Counted from the stretch's first letter, positions 1 through 6,883 are shown. The stretch: 16,363 bases of DNA from Magnetominusculus dajiuhuensis (GCF_046044395.1 NZ_JBJUSG010000087.1:1-16363); one strand, 5' to 3'. A program made the numbers and translations. The notes: generated by a model not told the origin, from the sequence alone.

Positions 1-102
1 TGCTTTCAAAAACCCTTTTATCAATAGGTGCAAATTTCTATATCGGAGCTTGGGCCGCACGGGAACATTGACAAAACTATCCAGATATTCTACATTAGAC
101 AT
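1..102 (-). CDS. possible divergent gene, 5' end only (partial)
   Basis: A minus-strand frame starts at an ATG (102-100) and stays open to the window edge, giving 34 residues that begin MSNVEYLDSF and end LLIKGFLKA. The amino-acid composition looks protein-like, but there is no Shine-Dalgarno sequence before the ATG. The frame also lies across the tig promoter, and a plus-strand frame over the same bases is open too. I cannot name a family from so short a fragment. It may be the first part of a divergently transcribed gene or a chance open frame. Confidence 0.25.
   Translation of the reverse strand, partial: MSNVEYLDSFVNVPVRPKLRYRNLHLLIKGFLKA
68..96 (+). promoter_or_regulatory. sigma-70 promoter of the tig-clpP operon
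   Basis: A perfect -35 TTGACA (68-73) is separated by 17 bases from TACATT (91-96), which matches the -10 consensus at four of six positions. The predicted transcription start is near 103, giving a leader of about 30 bases before tig. A strong ribosome binding site GAGGAGG (123-129) lies four bases before the start codon. Confidence 0.6.
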
Positions 103-133
103 ACGCAATTGCGATAAGCCCTGAGGAGGATGT

Positions 134-1387
134 ATGAACAGCGTCGTAGAGGATATATCGGCCACAAAAAAAAGAATTACCATTGAGGCCTCCGCCATAG
201 AAATGGAGGGAGAGGTACAAAAGTCATTAAACGAGATAAAGGATAGGACGAGGATTCCCGGCTTCAGGCAGGGCAAGGCCCCCATGTCTTTGATTGAGAA
301 ACGATATAGAAAAGATGTGGAACATAATGTGCTTGAATCTCTGATACCGCAATACTATAAGGACGCCGTCAAAGCGGCAGACCTCACACCTCTTCTACCG
401 CCGGTTATTGAATCCCAGGACTATAAGACCAAGGGGGCATTAAAGCTGGTATGCTCTGTTGAGGTACGCCCAAGGGTTGATAGCCTGGTTTACGCGGGAC
501 TGCCGGTTAATGAGATTAACGTCGTGGTTACTGACGAGGAAGTGCAGACCCATATGAACAGGCTCTCGATGTCAAAGGCCATCTATGTGCCTGTTGAAAG
601 ATCGGTGGAGATGGAAGACCTCGTCGTGCTTGACTATACCACAGGCACAGACCCGGAGCCGAGAAAAGACCAGTTTATCAAGGTAGGCTCTGAGGCCTAT
701 CCAGAGAGTTTCTATACCGCCATAATTGGAAAAAACAGGGGCGATACCGTAGAGGCGGAGGCCATTTTTCCTCCAGAACATCTCAACTCACAGTTCAGCG
801 GGCAGACGGTGGCTTTTCATATCACGATAAAGGACATTAAGGCCGTACAGATGCCGCCCATAGACGATGAGTTTGCCAAGGACGTAGGGTTTGACAGCCT
901 TGAGGATTTGCGCGCACATATCAGTAAAACCCTTGTTGAAATGAAAAGAGACAAGGCGGTGAAGGCCGAAAAAGGGGATATGATAAGAAAACTGGCCGAC
1001 GCGTATCAATTCGACCTTCCTGAAACGGCGCTAAAACAGGAGATAGAAAGCATCGTAAGCCAGGCAAAGACCCTTGATGCGTACAAGAATACGCCCGATG
1101 ATGAGATAAAGGCGAAGTTCCACGATGACGCGGTAAGAAGTGTAAAAATAATGGTGCTGCTCGATATAATAGGAGAAAAAGAGGACGTTAAGGCCACAGA
1201 GGATGATATGAAAGAAAGGCTTATATCTATGGCCTATGCCTCGTCTATGTCGCCGGAGGCCCTGCTGCAGTATTATAACACACAAGAGGGTGCCCTTGAG
1301 AGCCTTAGATATTCGGTATTCAGAGAGAAGGTGGTTGATGCGATATACTCTAAGGCGGTTGTAACAAAAAAGGAGGAGTTGCAATGA
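134..1387 (+). CDS. tig: trigger factor, ribosome-associated chaperone
   Basis: Trigger factor (417 residues; E. coli has 432) binds the ribosome next to the exit tunnel and shields nascent chains in the cytoplasm. The ribosome-docking signature GFRQGKAP lies at residues 43-50, the same place as in E. coli. A degenerate FKBP-type segment follows at about 150-240. The C-terminal substrate-binding arms, rich in charged helices, fill the rest. The PPIase part looks poorly conserved, so isomerase activity is uncertain. The start is supported by GAGGAGG four bases upstream. The stop overlaps the clpP start as ATGA, indicating translational coupling, and the tig-clpP-clpX order is widely conserved. 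Confidence 0.97.
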   Translation: MNSVVEDISATKKRITIEASAIEMEGEVQKSLNEIKDRTRIPGFRQGKAPMSLIEKRYRKDVEHNVLESLIPQYYKDAVKAADLTPLLPPVIESQDYKTKGALKLVCSVEVRPRVDSLVYAGLPVNEINVVVTDEEVQTHMNRLSMSKAIYVPVERSVEMEDLVVLDYTTGTDPEPRKDQFIKVGSEAYPESFYTAIIGKNRGDTVEAEAIFPPEHLNSQFSGQTVAFHITIKDIKAVQMPPIDDEFAKDVGFDSLEDLRAHISKTLVEMKRDKAVKAEKGDMIRKLADAYQFDLPETALKQEIESIVSQAKTLDAYKNTPDDEIKAKFHDDAVRSVKIMVLLDIIGEKEDVKATEDDMKERLISMAYASSMSPEALLQYYNTQEGALESLRYSVFREKVVDAIYSKAVVTKKEELQ

Positions 1388-1983
1388 CATTTATTCCCAT
1401 GGTAATAGAGCAAACCGGCAGGACAGAACGCGCCTACGATATATACTCAAGACTGTTGAAAGACAGGATAGTGTTTCTGGGCACCGCCGTTGACGATAAC
1501 GTTGCCAACAGTATAATAGCACAGATGCTGTTTCTGCAAACAGAAGACCCTGAAAAGGACATCCATCTGTATATAAACTCACCGGGTGGGCTTGTGACCT
1601 CCGGCCTTGCCATATACGATACAATGCAGTACGTGCGGTGCGATATAGCGACATACTGCACGGGACAGGCCGCAAGCATGGGGGCGCTGCTTCTGGCCGC
1701 CGGCGCACATGGAAAGAGATTTGCGCTGCCCAACTCAAGGATATTAATTCATCAGCCCATGGGAGGCTTCAGCGGCCAGGCCACAGACGTGGAAATCCAC
1801 GCCAAAGAGATGCTGAAAATGAAAAACACGCTCAATAAAATACTCTCCCATCACACCGGACAGCATATGGACAAAATCCACGCAGACACCGACAGGGACT
1901 ATTTCATGTCCGCAGAAGAGGCTAAACTCTATGGTCTGGTTGACGAGGTTATCGCCACAATAAAAACTGCCGATGATAAATAA
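1384..1983 (+). CDS. clpP: ATP-dependent Clp protease proteolytic subunit
   Basis: ClpP is the tetradecameric serine peptidase chamber that degrades proteins fed to it by ClpX or other Clp ATPases in the cytoplasm. At 199 residues it has normal length. The catalytic triad is visible: Ser98 in GQAASMG, His123 in LIHQP and Asp172 in DRDYF. The oxyanion-hole region SPGG lies at 66-69. A ribosome binding site AGGAGG (1371-1376) sits seven bases before the ATG, inside the end of tig, and the two genes overlap by four bases. No terminator separates it from clpX, though clpX appears to have an additional promoter. Confidence 0.98.
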   Translation: MTFIPMVIEQTGRTERAYDIYSRLLKDRIVFLGTAVDDNVANSIIAQMLFLQTEDPEKDIHLYINSPGGLVTSGLAIYDTMQYVRCDIATYCTGQAASMGALLLAAGAHGKRFALPNSRILIHQPMGGFSGQATDVEIHAKEMLKMKNTLNKILSHHTGQHMDKIHADTDRDYFMSAEEAKLYGLVDEVIATIKTADDK

Positions 1984-2000
1984 AAAAACTCCGGCAATCG

Positions 2001-2009
2001 TGCTATAAT
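2001..2009 (+). promoter_or_regulatory. extended -10 promoter before clpX
   Basis: The bases TGC directly followed by a perfect TATAAT (2004-2009) form an extended -10 element 17 bases after the clpP stop. No good -35 hexamer is present, which extended -10 promoters tolerate. The predicted start near 2016 leaves a leader of about 64 bases. This would allow clpX to be expressed separately from tig-clpP. Confidence 0.5.
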
Positions 2010-2079
2010 ATAAGCATAGGTATTGTGTCAGCACAGTGGACACAACGGCAGTAAATTGATGAGTATGGAGAGAAAACTA

Positions 2080-3315
2080 ATGGCGAGAAAGAAAGATGAA
2101 CAGTTGAAATGTTCATTCTGCGGCAAGCAACAGGGGGAAGTAAAGAAGTTAATAGCAGGCCCCTCAGTATACATTTGTGATGAGTGTGTTGATTTATGCA
2201 ACGACATAATCGCCGAGGATATGAAAATGTCCTTCACACAAAAAGGGCACAGCGGCGTACCGGCACCTGTGAAAATACATGCCTTTTTAAAGGATTATGT
2301 AATAGGCCAGGAGCTGGCCAAAAAGATAATCTCAGTTGCCGTCCACAATCACTACAAACGAATATACAGGCAGAAAGAAACCGATGTCGAACTCCAAAAG
2401 AGCAATATACTGCTTGCCGGCCCCACAGGCACTGGCAAGACGCTTCTTGCCCAAACGCTTGCGAGATACCTCGACGTGCCGTTTACAATAGCCGACGCAA
2501 CTACCCTTACAGAGGCCGGTTATGTTGGCGAAGATGTAGAGAATATAATACTAAAACTCCTTCAGTCGGCAAACTTCGATATTGAAAGGGCGCAAAAGGG
2601 AATAGTCTATATAGACGAAATAGACAAGATAAGCCGGAAGTCTGACAATCCATCAATAACACGCGATGTCTCAGGTGAGGGAGTTCAACAGGCCCTGTTG
2701 AAAATTATCGAAGGCACAATAGCCAATGTCCCCCCGCAAGGCGGCAGAAAACACCCCCATCAGGAGTACCTGCAGGTGGATACCACTAATATATTATTTA
2801 TCTGCGGCGGGGCGTTTAACGGCCTTGATGAGATTATCGAACAGCGTATAGGTAAAAAAACCGTAGGCTTTGGGGCGGAACTGTATAGTAAGAAAAAGAA
2901 AGAGAAGATACTGACTCTGGTAAGCCCTGAGGACCTGACCAAATATGGGTTGATTCCTGAGCTGGTCGGCAGACTGCCCGTCATAGCCACCCTTGAGGCA
3001 CTCAACGAAGATGCGCTCGTACAGATTCTCGTAGAGCCGAAAAACGCCTTGACTAAGCAGTACGAAAAACTCCTGCACTTCGACAACGTAAGGCTGAAAT
3101 TTACAGATAACGCCCTGCGCGCTATCGCAAAGAAGGCAATCACCAGAAAGACCGGAGCGCGCGGCCTCAGATCAATCCTTGAAGAGGTCATGCTCGACGT
3201 GATGTACGAAATCCCTTCCCAAAATGGAATCAAGGAATGTATCATCAACGAGGAGACCATCGTTAATAACGTCAAACCGCTCCTTATCTACGAAAAACAA
3301 GTAGAATCAGCATAA
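2080..3315 (+). CDS. clpX: ATP-dependent Clp protease ATP-binding subunit ClpX
   Basis: ClpX is the hexameric AAA+ unfoldase that recognises tagged substrates and threads them into ClpP. From the chosen ATG it has 411 residues. A four-cysteine zinc-binding domain uses Cys11, Cys14, Cys33 and Cys36. Walker A GPTGTGKT lies at 114-121, the GYVG pore loop at 147-150 and Walker B with Asp179-Glu180. The ClpP-docking IGF-type loop reads VGFGA (262-266). Sensor 2 GAR is at 359-361. GGAG (2067-2070) nine bases upstream favours the MARKK start; in-frame starts at 2059, 2065 and a TTG at 2023 lack a ribosome binding site. The neighbours clpP and tig fit. Confidence 0.98.
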   Translation: MARKKDEQLKCSFCGKQQGEVKKLIAGPSVYICDECVDLCNDIIAEDMKMSFTQKGHSGVPAPVKIHAFLKDYVIGQELAKKIISVAVHNHYKRIYRQKETDVELQKSNILLAGPTGTGKTLLAQTLARYLDVPFTIADATTLTEAGYVGEDVENIILKLLQSANFDIERAQKGIVYIDEIDKISRKSDNPSITRDVSGEGVQQALLKIIEGTIANVPPQGGRKHPHQEYLQVDTTNILFICGGAFNGLDEIIEQRIGKKTVGFGAELYSKKKKEKILTLVSPEDLTKYGLIPELVGRLPVIATLEALNEDALVQILVEPKNALTKQYEKLLHFDNVRLKFTDNALRAIAKKAITRKTGARGLRSILEEVMLDVMYEIPSQNGIKECIINEETIVNNVKPLLIYEKQVESA

Positions 3316-3317
3316 GT

Positions 3318-3353
3318 AAAGGGGGAGGGGCTACCCCCCTTCCCCTCTTTGTT
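3318..3353 (+). terminator. GC-rich hairpin terminator after clpX
   Basis: Just after the clpX stop, a G-rich arm (GGGGGAGGGG, 3321-3330) faces a C-rich arm (CCCCCC then TTCCCC, 3334-3345) across a three-base loop, with small internal irregularities. It is followed by TCTTTGTTT. This fits a rho-independent terminator closing the tig-clpP-clpX unit. Confidence 0.7.
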
Positions 3354-3473
3354 TATAACCCACTTATACGCTTCCTCAACTGTAGTTCCTCAAATAAGGA
3401 TATGAATTACTAAATAGGAATGAAATCTCCTGCGTCATCCTCCCAAATGCCCGTAAACTCAACAGATAGTTTC

Positions 3474-3489
3474 TGGCACGATGTTTGCA
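3474..3489 (+). promoter_or_regulatory. sigma-54 (RpoN) promoter
   Basis: TGGCACG (3474-3480), four bases, then TTGCA (3485-3489) reproduces the -24/-12 sigma-54 consensus, with the GG at 3475-3476 and the GC at 3487-3488 correctly spaced. The predicted start is near 3500, giving a leader of about 70 bases before the first secreted peptide gene. Sigma-54 promoters need an AAA+ enhancer-binding activator; none is encoded here. An imperfect direct repeat CTCAACTGTAGTTCCT (3375-3390) and CTCAACAGATAGTTTCT (3458-3474) lies upstream, but I cannot assign it to an activator. Confidence 0.75.
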
Positions 3490-3572
3490 ACGATACATAG
3501 TGCAATAAGACAGGATGTGAAAGTGCGAAGCGAGCGTAAAATATACAAATAATTTAAAAGGAGGTGTGACGG

Positions 3573-3800
3573 ATGAAGAAAATTTTTGCGATGGTATTTT
3601 GTTTGGCAATGTTGGTGTCTTTCAGTGCCGTGTCGTTTGCGGCCGATACCGCTCCTGCAGCGGGAGCACCCGCGGTAGAAGCCCCCAAGACTGATGACGC
3701 AACTACGGTGAAGAAGGCCAAAAAAGCCAAGAAGAAGAAAAAGGCCAAAAAAGCCAAGAAAGCCGCTGAGGAAGCGCCAGCACCTGCGCCAGCCCAGTAG
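3573..3800 (+). CDS. small secreted lysine/alanine-rich peptide
   Basis: The 75-residue product begins with a clear Sec signal peptide: MKK, a hydrophobic stretch, and cleavage after SFA near residue 23. The mature part has three zones: an Ala/Pro-rich segment with acidic residues, a basic block of KKAKK units (about residues 47-65), and an Ala/Pro-rich tail. By my count the mature peptide is net positive by about eight. A near-perfect Shine-Dalgarno AGGAGGTG (3559-3566) lies six bases before the ATG, suggesting strong translation. It is the first gene after the sigma-54 promoter and shares its transcript with the next gene. I do not recognise a family. The block resembles histone-H1-like tails, but export argues for an envelope role; function unknown. 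Confidence 0.8.
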   Translation: MKKIFAMVFCLAMLVSFSAVSFAADTAPAAGAPAVEAPKTDDATTVKKAKKAKKKKKAKKAKKAAEEAPAPAPAQ

Positions 3801-3836
3801 CCGTAATAAATAAACTAACGAACTAAAGGAGAAGAC

Positions 3837-4061
3837 ATGAAGAAACTGATGACCGTTTTAGTAGCAGCGCTGTTCGCATTATCAATGACGAGCGCGGTAT
3901 TTGCAGAAGATAAGGCACCTGCTGCATCCGCATCCCCTTCCCCTGCCCCTAAGGCAGCCGAGAAGAAAGATGAGAAGAAGGCACCAGAGCATAAGGCAGC
4001 CGAGAAGAAGGACGAGAAGAAGGACGAGAAGAAAGACGAAAAGAAGGACGAGAAGAAATAA
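3837..4061 (+). CDS. small secreted EKKD-repeat peptide
   Basis: The 74-residue product has a Sec signal peptide with cleavage after VFA near residue 23. A Ser/Pro/Ala spacer follows, then a lysine/glutamate/aspartate tail built from EKKD units with the phrase KAAEKKDEKK used twice. It is a strongly charged polyampholyte, nearly neutral overall and predicted to be disordered. AGGAG (3827-3831) lies five bases before the ATG. Only 36 bases separate it from the preceding secreted peptide and no terminator intervenes, so both should be on one sigma-54-dependent transcript. I do not recognise a family and assign no function. Shared signal type, size and lysine-rich character suggest the two act together or arose by duplication followed by divergence. 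Confidence 0.8.
   Translation: MKKLMTVLVAALFALSMTSAVFAEDKAPAASASPSPAPKAAEKKDEKKAPEHKAAEKKDEKKDEKKDEKKDEKK
4002..4058 (+). repeat. 12-bp tandem repeat encoding EKKD
   Basis: About 4.75 tandem copies of a 12-base unit (consensus GAGAAGAAGGAC) encode the C-terminal EKKD repeats of the second secreted peptide. The copies are nearly identical at DNA level, so the length could vary by slippage without changing frame. Confidence 0.85.
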
Positions 4062-4084
4062 CTCTCTCTCATTGTTACGCATAG

Positions 4085-4124
4085 AAAGGCAAGGGTTTAT
4101 TAATCCTTGCCTTTTCTTATTTTC
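4085..4124 (+). terminator. rho-independent terminator of the secreted-peptide operon
   Basis: AAAGGCAAGG (4085-4094) pairs perfectly with CCTTGCCTTT (4105-4114) and is followed by TCTTATTTT. It begins 24 bases after the stop of the second secreted peptide, defining a short two-gene unit. Confidence 0.85.
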
Positions 4125-4171
4125 CTCTAACTCCGCTCAACACGTCCTCATCTTAGGCTCATAACATCTTA

Positions 4172-4195
4172 GGCGGTATTTCTATTAATGCCGCC
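4172..4195. repeat. inverted repeat next to a -10 element, possible operator
   Basis: GGCGGTATT (4172-4180) and AATGCCGCC (4187-4195) form a nine-base dyad, perfect except for one T:G pair, around a six-base centre. It ends five bases before TATAAT at 4201-4206, so it covers the expected -35 position. No U-tract follows, so it is not a normal terminator. An operator or activator site is the simplest reading. Confidence 0.5.
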
Positions 4196-4200
4196 AATAG

Positions 4201-4206
4201 TATAAT
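4201..4206 (+). promoter_or_regulatory. -10 element of the 59-residue gene
   Basis: A perfect TATAAT lies 41 bases before the start codon. No recognisable -35 hexamer is present at 16-18 bases, where the inverted repeat sits instead. That arrangement would suit a promoter needing an activator. Confidence 0.45.
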
Positions 4207-4247
4207 ATATCGTAGTAACGCTCAAATAAACATTAAGGAGAATGCAA

Positions 4248-4427
4248 ATGAAAAACGTGGAAATGGCTCTTGAAGGGAATATCTTAACAATAAAAGTAGA
4301 TATCTCCAAGGAATTCGGACTGTCGTCGTCAGGTAAAACCATAATTATCGCCTCTACTGAAGGAAACCAGTCTGTCACCGGGGCAGAGACGATAAAGGTC
4401 GGCCTTAACGTTTATAAAAAGAAATAG
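4248..4427 (+). CDS. small uncharacterised protein, 59 residues
   Basis: The product begins MKNVEMALEG and contains a central VDISKEFGLSSSGKTIII segment and a C-terminal IKVGLNVYKKK. It is small, soluble and without signal peptide or membrane segment, with alternating hydrophobic residues suggesting beta strands. From general familiarity, short proteins with the SKEFG-x-SSSGKTIIIASTEG pattern recur in deltaproteobacteria and related groups, but I know of no function and cannot check this here. The ATG at 4248 is preferred because AAGGAG (4235-4240) lies seven bases before it; the in-frame ATG at 4242 would be only one base away. The SSSGKT string is not a Walker A motif because the required upstream glycine pattern is missing. 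Confidence 0.8.
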   Translation: MKNVEMALEGNILTIKVDISKEFGLSSSGKTIIIASTEGNQSVTGAETIKVGLNVYKKK

Positions 4428-4523
4428 GCACCCCATACCAAGCCGCAACAACCCCCACTGAGAATCTGTCATTGCTGGAAAGCTGGTATCTCCTCTCTCA
4501 TGTATATTGTCAGAGGGGTACTG

Positions 4524-5069
4524 TTACAGCAGCCCTGCGTGTCTCAATGCCTCTGCTATGCCTAAATCCTTAACGGCTGCTTCTCTTAACGCATGGATTA
4601 TTTTAACTTCCTGCTTATCTTCCTTTAACCTTGAGAGCATTTCCTCTGATAGCCGTTCTAAAGTCAGCAGCCGTTGGCCGTACTCATCGCTTTTTCTAAT
4701 AACAGGCGCAAGGGCGGTGCGTCTGTCCCATATTACCGTCGTCATCAGAACCCCCATGCCTCCAAACAGGATGCCAAAACCCCATAGCATGAACGTCATC
4801 ATCTGGTCGAATCTCTTGTCCATATCTGATTTCAAAGTATCTATCCTTTTATCTACCCTTTTTTCAAGGTCATCCATTTTTTTCTCAAGTCCATCCATTC
4901 TTTTCTCTATAGAGTCCATCCTTTTCTCAATGGCGTCCATTCTTACGTCAAGCCTTATTAACCGGTCTCTGTCGTCAAGCGTGAAAGGGGTTTCCCTTAC
5001 GCCGGAGGCCGCCATAGCCGCCGTGGAGAAAAACATTAATAGTACCAATGACGCTATAACTCCTTTCAT
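4524..5069 (-). CDS. coiled-coil membrane protein with heptad repeats
   Basis: The 181-residue product starts with a signal peptide or N-terminal membrane segment (about residues 4-21, ending AMAA). A coiled coil follows with four near-identical seven-residue units, MDAIEKR, MDSIEKR, MDGLEKK and MDDLEKR (44-71), then VDKRIDTL. A second hydrophobic segment lies at about 91-114. The C-terminal part is helical and charged. It probably forms an oligomeric stalk outside the cytoplasmic membrane, anchored by the 91-114 segment. I do not recognise a named family. No ribosome binding site precedes the ATG; instead the promoter abuts it. The gene is divergent from recN and convergent with the 59-residue gene. 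Confidence 0.8.
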   Translation of the reverse strand: MKGVIASLVLLMFFSTAAMAASGVRETPFTLDDRDRLIRLDVRMDAIEKRMDSIEKRMDGLEKKMDDLEKRVDKRIDTLKSDMDKRFDQMMTFMLWGFGILFGGMGVLMTTVIWDRRTALAPVIRKSDEYGQRLLTLERLSEEMLSRLKEDKQEVKIIHALREAAVKDLGIAEALRHAGLL

Positions 5070-5075
5070 AGATAT

Positions 5076-5105
5076 ATTATATCAATAAGACGGCAGACAT
5101 TTCAA
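5076..5105 (-). promoter_or_regulatory. sigma-70 promoter giving a leaderless transcript
   Basis: On the minus strand TTGAAA (5105-5100), an 18-base spacer and a perfect TATAAT (5081-5076) end six bases before the ATG at 5069. Transcription normally starts about seven bases after the -10, so +1 should fall at or next to the A of the start codon. The absence of a Shine-Dalgarno sequence upstream of the ATG agrees with a leaderless mRNA. Confidence 0.6.
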
Positions 5106-5150
5106 CAAATGACACATCCGTCGGCATGGAAACGGCAGTTACGTTTTACT

Positions 5151-5179
5151 TTGATGGTGGATTTAGGTTATGCTATACC
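5151..5179 (+). promoter_or_regulatory. candidate recN promoter
   Basis: TTGATG (5151-5156), 17 bases, then TATACC (5174-5179), preceded by TGC as an extended -10. The match is moderate (four of six in each hexamer). The predicted leader is about 27 bases and holds no clear Shine-Dalgarno site. No LexA-type box was recognised. Confidence 0.35.
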
Positions 5180-5212
5180 CCATACGATTAACGTGTTGAG
5201 TTTGCATTTAAT

Positions 5213-6883
5213 ATGCTTAGGGAATTATTCATAAAAAAATTCGCGGTCATAGACGAACTAAGGGTGGAACTCCATGAGGGTCTTAATGTGTTAACAGGGG
5301 AGACCGGGGCGGGAAAGTCCATAGTCGTTGACGCGCTAGGGCTTATTCTTGGACAGCGTGGGCAGTCTAATTTTATTAAAACGGGCGCAAAGGAGACAAC
5401 GGTAGAGGCGATATTTGATGCTGTGGGCAATACTACCGCCGAAGACCTTGGAATAGATGTCTCAGGTGAGTTAATCATCCGGCGTATTGTGTCCTCCACG
5501 GGGAAAAATCGCTCCTTCGTCAATGATTCCTCTGTGGGGATTGCGACCCTCGCTGAAATCGGGGCAACCCTCGTGGATATACACAGCCAGCACGAAAACC
5601 AGAGCCTGATGTCAAAGGCCAAACAGATGCGCTTGCTCGATTCATTTGGCAAAATAGAGAACGCGGTGAAGGAATATTCAACAACACTGGCCAGATACCG
5701 CGCCTTGTCAGACGAAAAAACACGCCTCACACAAAACATTAAAGACAGGGACAAGCGCATTGAAATGCTTCGATTTCAGATAGACGAGATAGAAGCGGCT
5801 GGTCTTGATGTAAAAGAAGCAGAGGCGCTGGCAAAAGAGCGAACCGTGCTTGCCAACCTCACCACGCTGAAAGAGTTAAGCGAGAGCGCCTACGAGGTTA
5901 TGCACAAAAGAGACGGGGCGATAGAAGACCAAACCGCGGTTGTCGTGGATGCCCTCCAGAGGCTGGCGAAGATAGACGAAAGCGCGGCGGAAATTCTCAC
6001 AATGGCAAAGGAAATGCAATCCTATGTCAAAGAACTCTCAGTAATGCTTCGCCGCTATAAGGACAACATAGACTTTGTACCAGAGCGTCTTGATACCATT
6101 GAGACACGCCTTGAGACGATAAGAAAACTGGAAAGAAAATACGGTGATACAGTGCAGGGCATATTGGACTACAGAGACAGCGCCGCAGTGCAGTTTGATG
6201 AGCTGACGGCGATAAACGAAAAACTTGATACAACTGAAGAGGAAATAGCATCAGCGAAAAAACACCTTGAGGCCGCGGCCAGGCAAATCTCAAAGCAGAG
6301 GGCCGAAACGGCCAGACGCCTTGAGGCAGAGATAGCCGCGACACTGAAAGACCTCGCCCTGCCAAAGGCGCGCTTTGAGATATGCCTTACACTAAACAGA
6401 AACGAGGACGGCTCAATGGTGTTTTTCGGCGATGGGGCTGATTCGGTAGAGTTTTTGTTTACGGCCAACCCCGGCGAACCTCTGAGGCCATTGCAAAAGA
6501 TAGCCTCCGGGGGTGAACTATCGAGGGTGATGCTTGCCTTAAAGAGTGCCTTTGCCGAATATGACGACATACCGGTGCTGGTGTTTGACGAGGTTGACGC
6601 CGGAATCGGGGGCGAGACGGCAGAGCGTGTAGCCGACAAATTAAAGGAATTATCGAAAAGACGCCAGGTATTATGTGTCACGCACCTTCCTCAGATAGCC
6701 TCAAGGGCAGACAGCCACATAAGGATACGCAAACACATAGCCGAAGACGCGGTAGCAATAACAGTAGATGCCCTGTATGGGCAGGACAGGCAGGTGGAGC
6801 TTGCGCGAATGTTAAGCGGCAGCATAACCGAAATATCGCTGGAGCACGCCCGTCAACTTCTAAAGAAAGGTGGAGAGGGTTGA
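5213..6883 (+). CDS. recN: DNA repair protein RecN
   Basis: RecN is an SMC-like ATPase acting in the cytoplasm on double-strand-break repair, where it helps hold DNA ends for RecA-dependent recombination. The 556-residue length matches the family (553 in E. coli). Walker A GETGAGKS lies at 29-36. The short coiled-coil arms fill about 150-375. The ABC signature SGGELSR is at 432-438, Walker B VLVFDE at 455-460 and the switch histidine at 491 in VTHLPQIA. The opening LRELFIKKFAVID is typical of RecN and supports the start, although no Shine-Dalgarno sequence precedes it. The stop overlaps the following ferredoxin start by one base (TGATG). Confidence 0.97.
   Translation: MLRELFIKKFAVIDELRVELHEGLNVLTGETGAGKSIVVDALGLILGQRGQSNFIKTGAKETTVEAIFDAVGNTTAEDLGIDVSGELIIRRIVSSTGKNRSFVNDSSVGIATLAEIGATLVDIHSQHENQSLMSKAKQMRLLDSFGKIENAVKEYSTTLARYRALSDEKTRLTQNIKDRDKRIEMLRFQIDEIEAAGLDVKEAEALAKERTVLANLTTLKELSESAYEVMHKRDGAIEDQTAVVVDALQRLAKIDESAAEILTMAKEMQSYVKELSVMLRRYKDNIDFVPERLDTIETRLETIRKLERKYGDTVQGILDYRDSAAVQFDELTAINEKLDTTEEEIASAKKHLEAAARQISKQRAETARRLEAEIAATLKDLALPKARFEICLTLNRNEDGSMVFFGDGADSVEFLFTANPGEPLRPLQKIASGGELSRVMLALKSAFAEYDDIPVLVFDEVDAGIGGETAERVADKLKELSKRRQVLCVTHLPQIASRADSHIRIRKHIAEDAVAITVDALYGQDRQVELARMLSGSITEISLEHARQLLKKGGEG

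Noticed and set aside
2023..2079. Longer ClpX with an upstream TTG start adding 19 residues
   Set aside because: The extension has no ribosome binding site, would begin within a few bases of the predicted transcription start, and lacks the normal ClpX N-terminus; the start at 2080 has GGAG in position.
3815..4072. Minus-strand frame rich in Phe-Ser (FFSSFF)
   Set aside because: It is the complement of the EKKD repeat of a well-supported plus-strand secreted peptide with its own ribosome binding site.
4332..4349. Walker A-like SSSGKT in the 59-residue protein
   Set aside because: The glycine pattern of a P-loop is missing and the protein is too small for a nucleotide-binding fold.
4466..4492. 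Degenerate short palindromic intergenic repeat (TCATT...GAAAGC...GGTATC)
   Set aside because: It loosely recalls ATTCCC-type dispersed repeats, but the two arms no longer pair well and only one copy is present.
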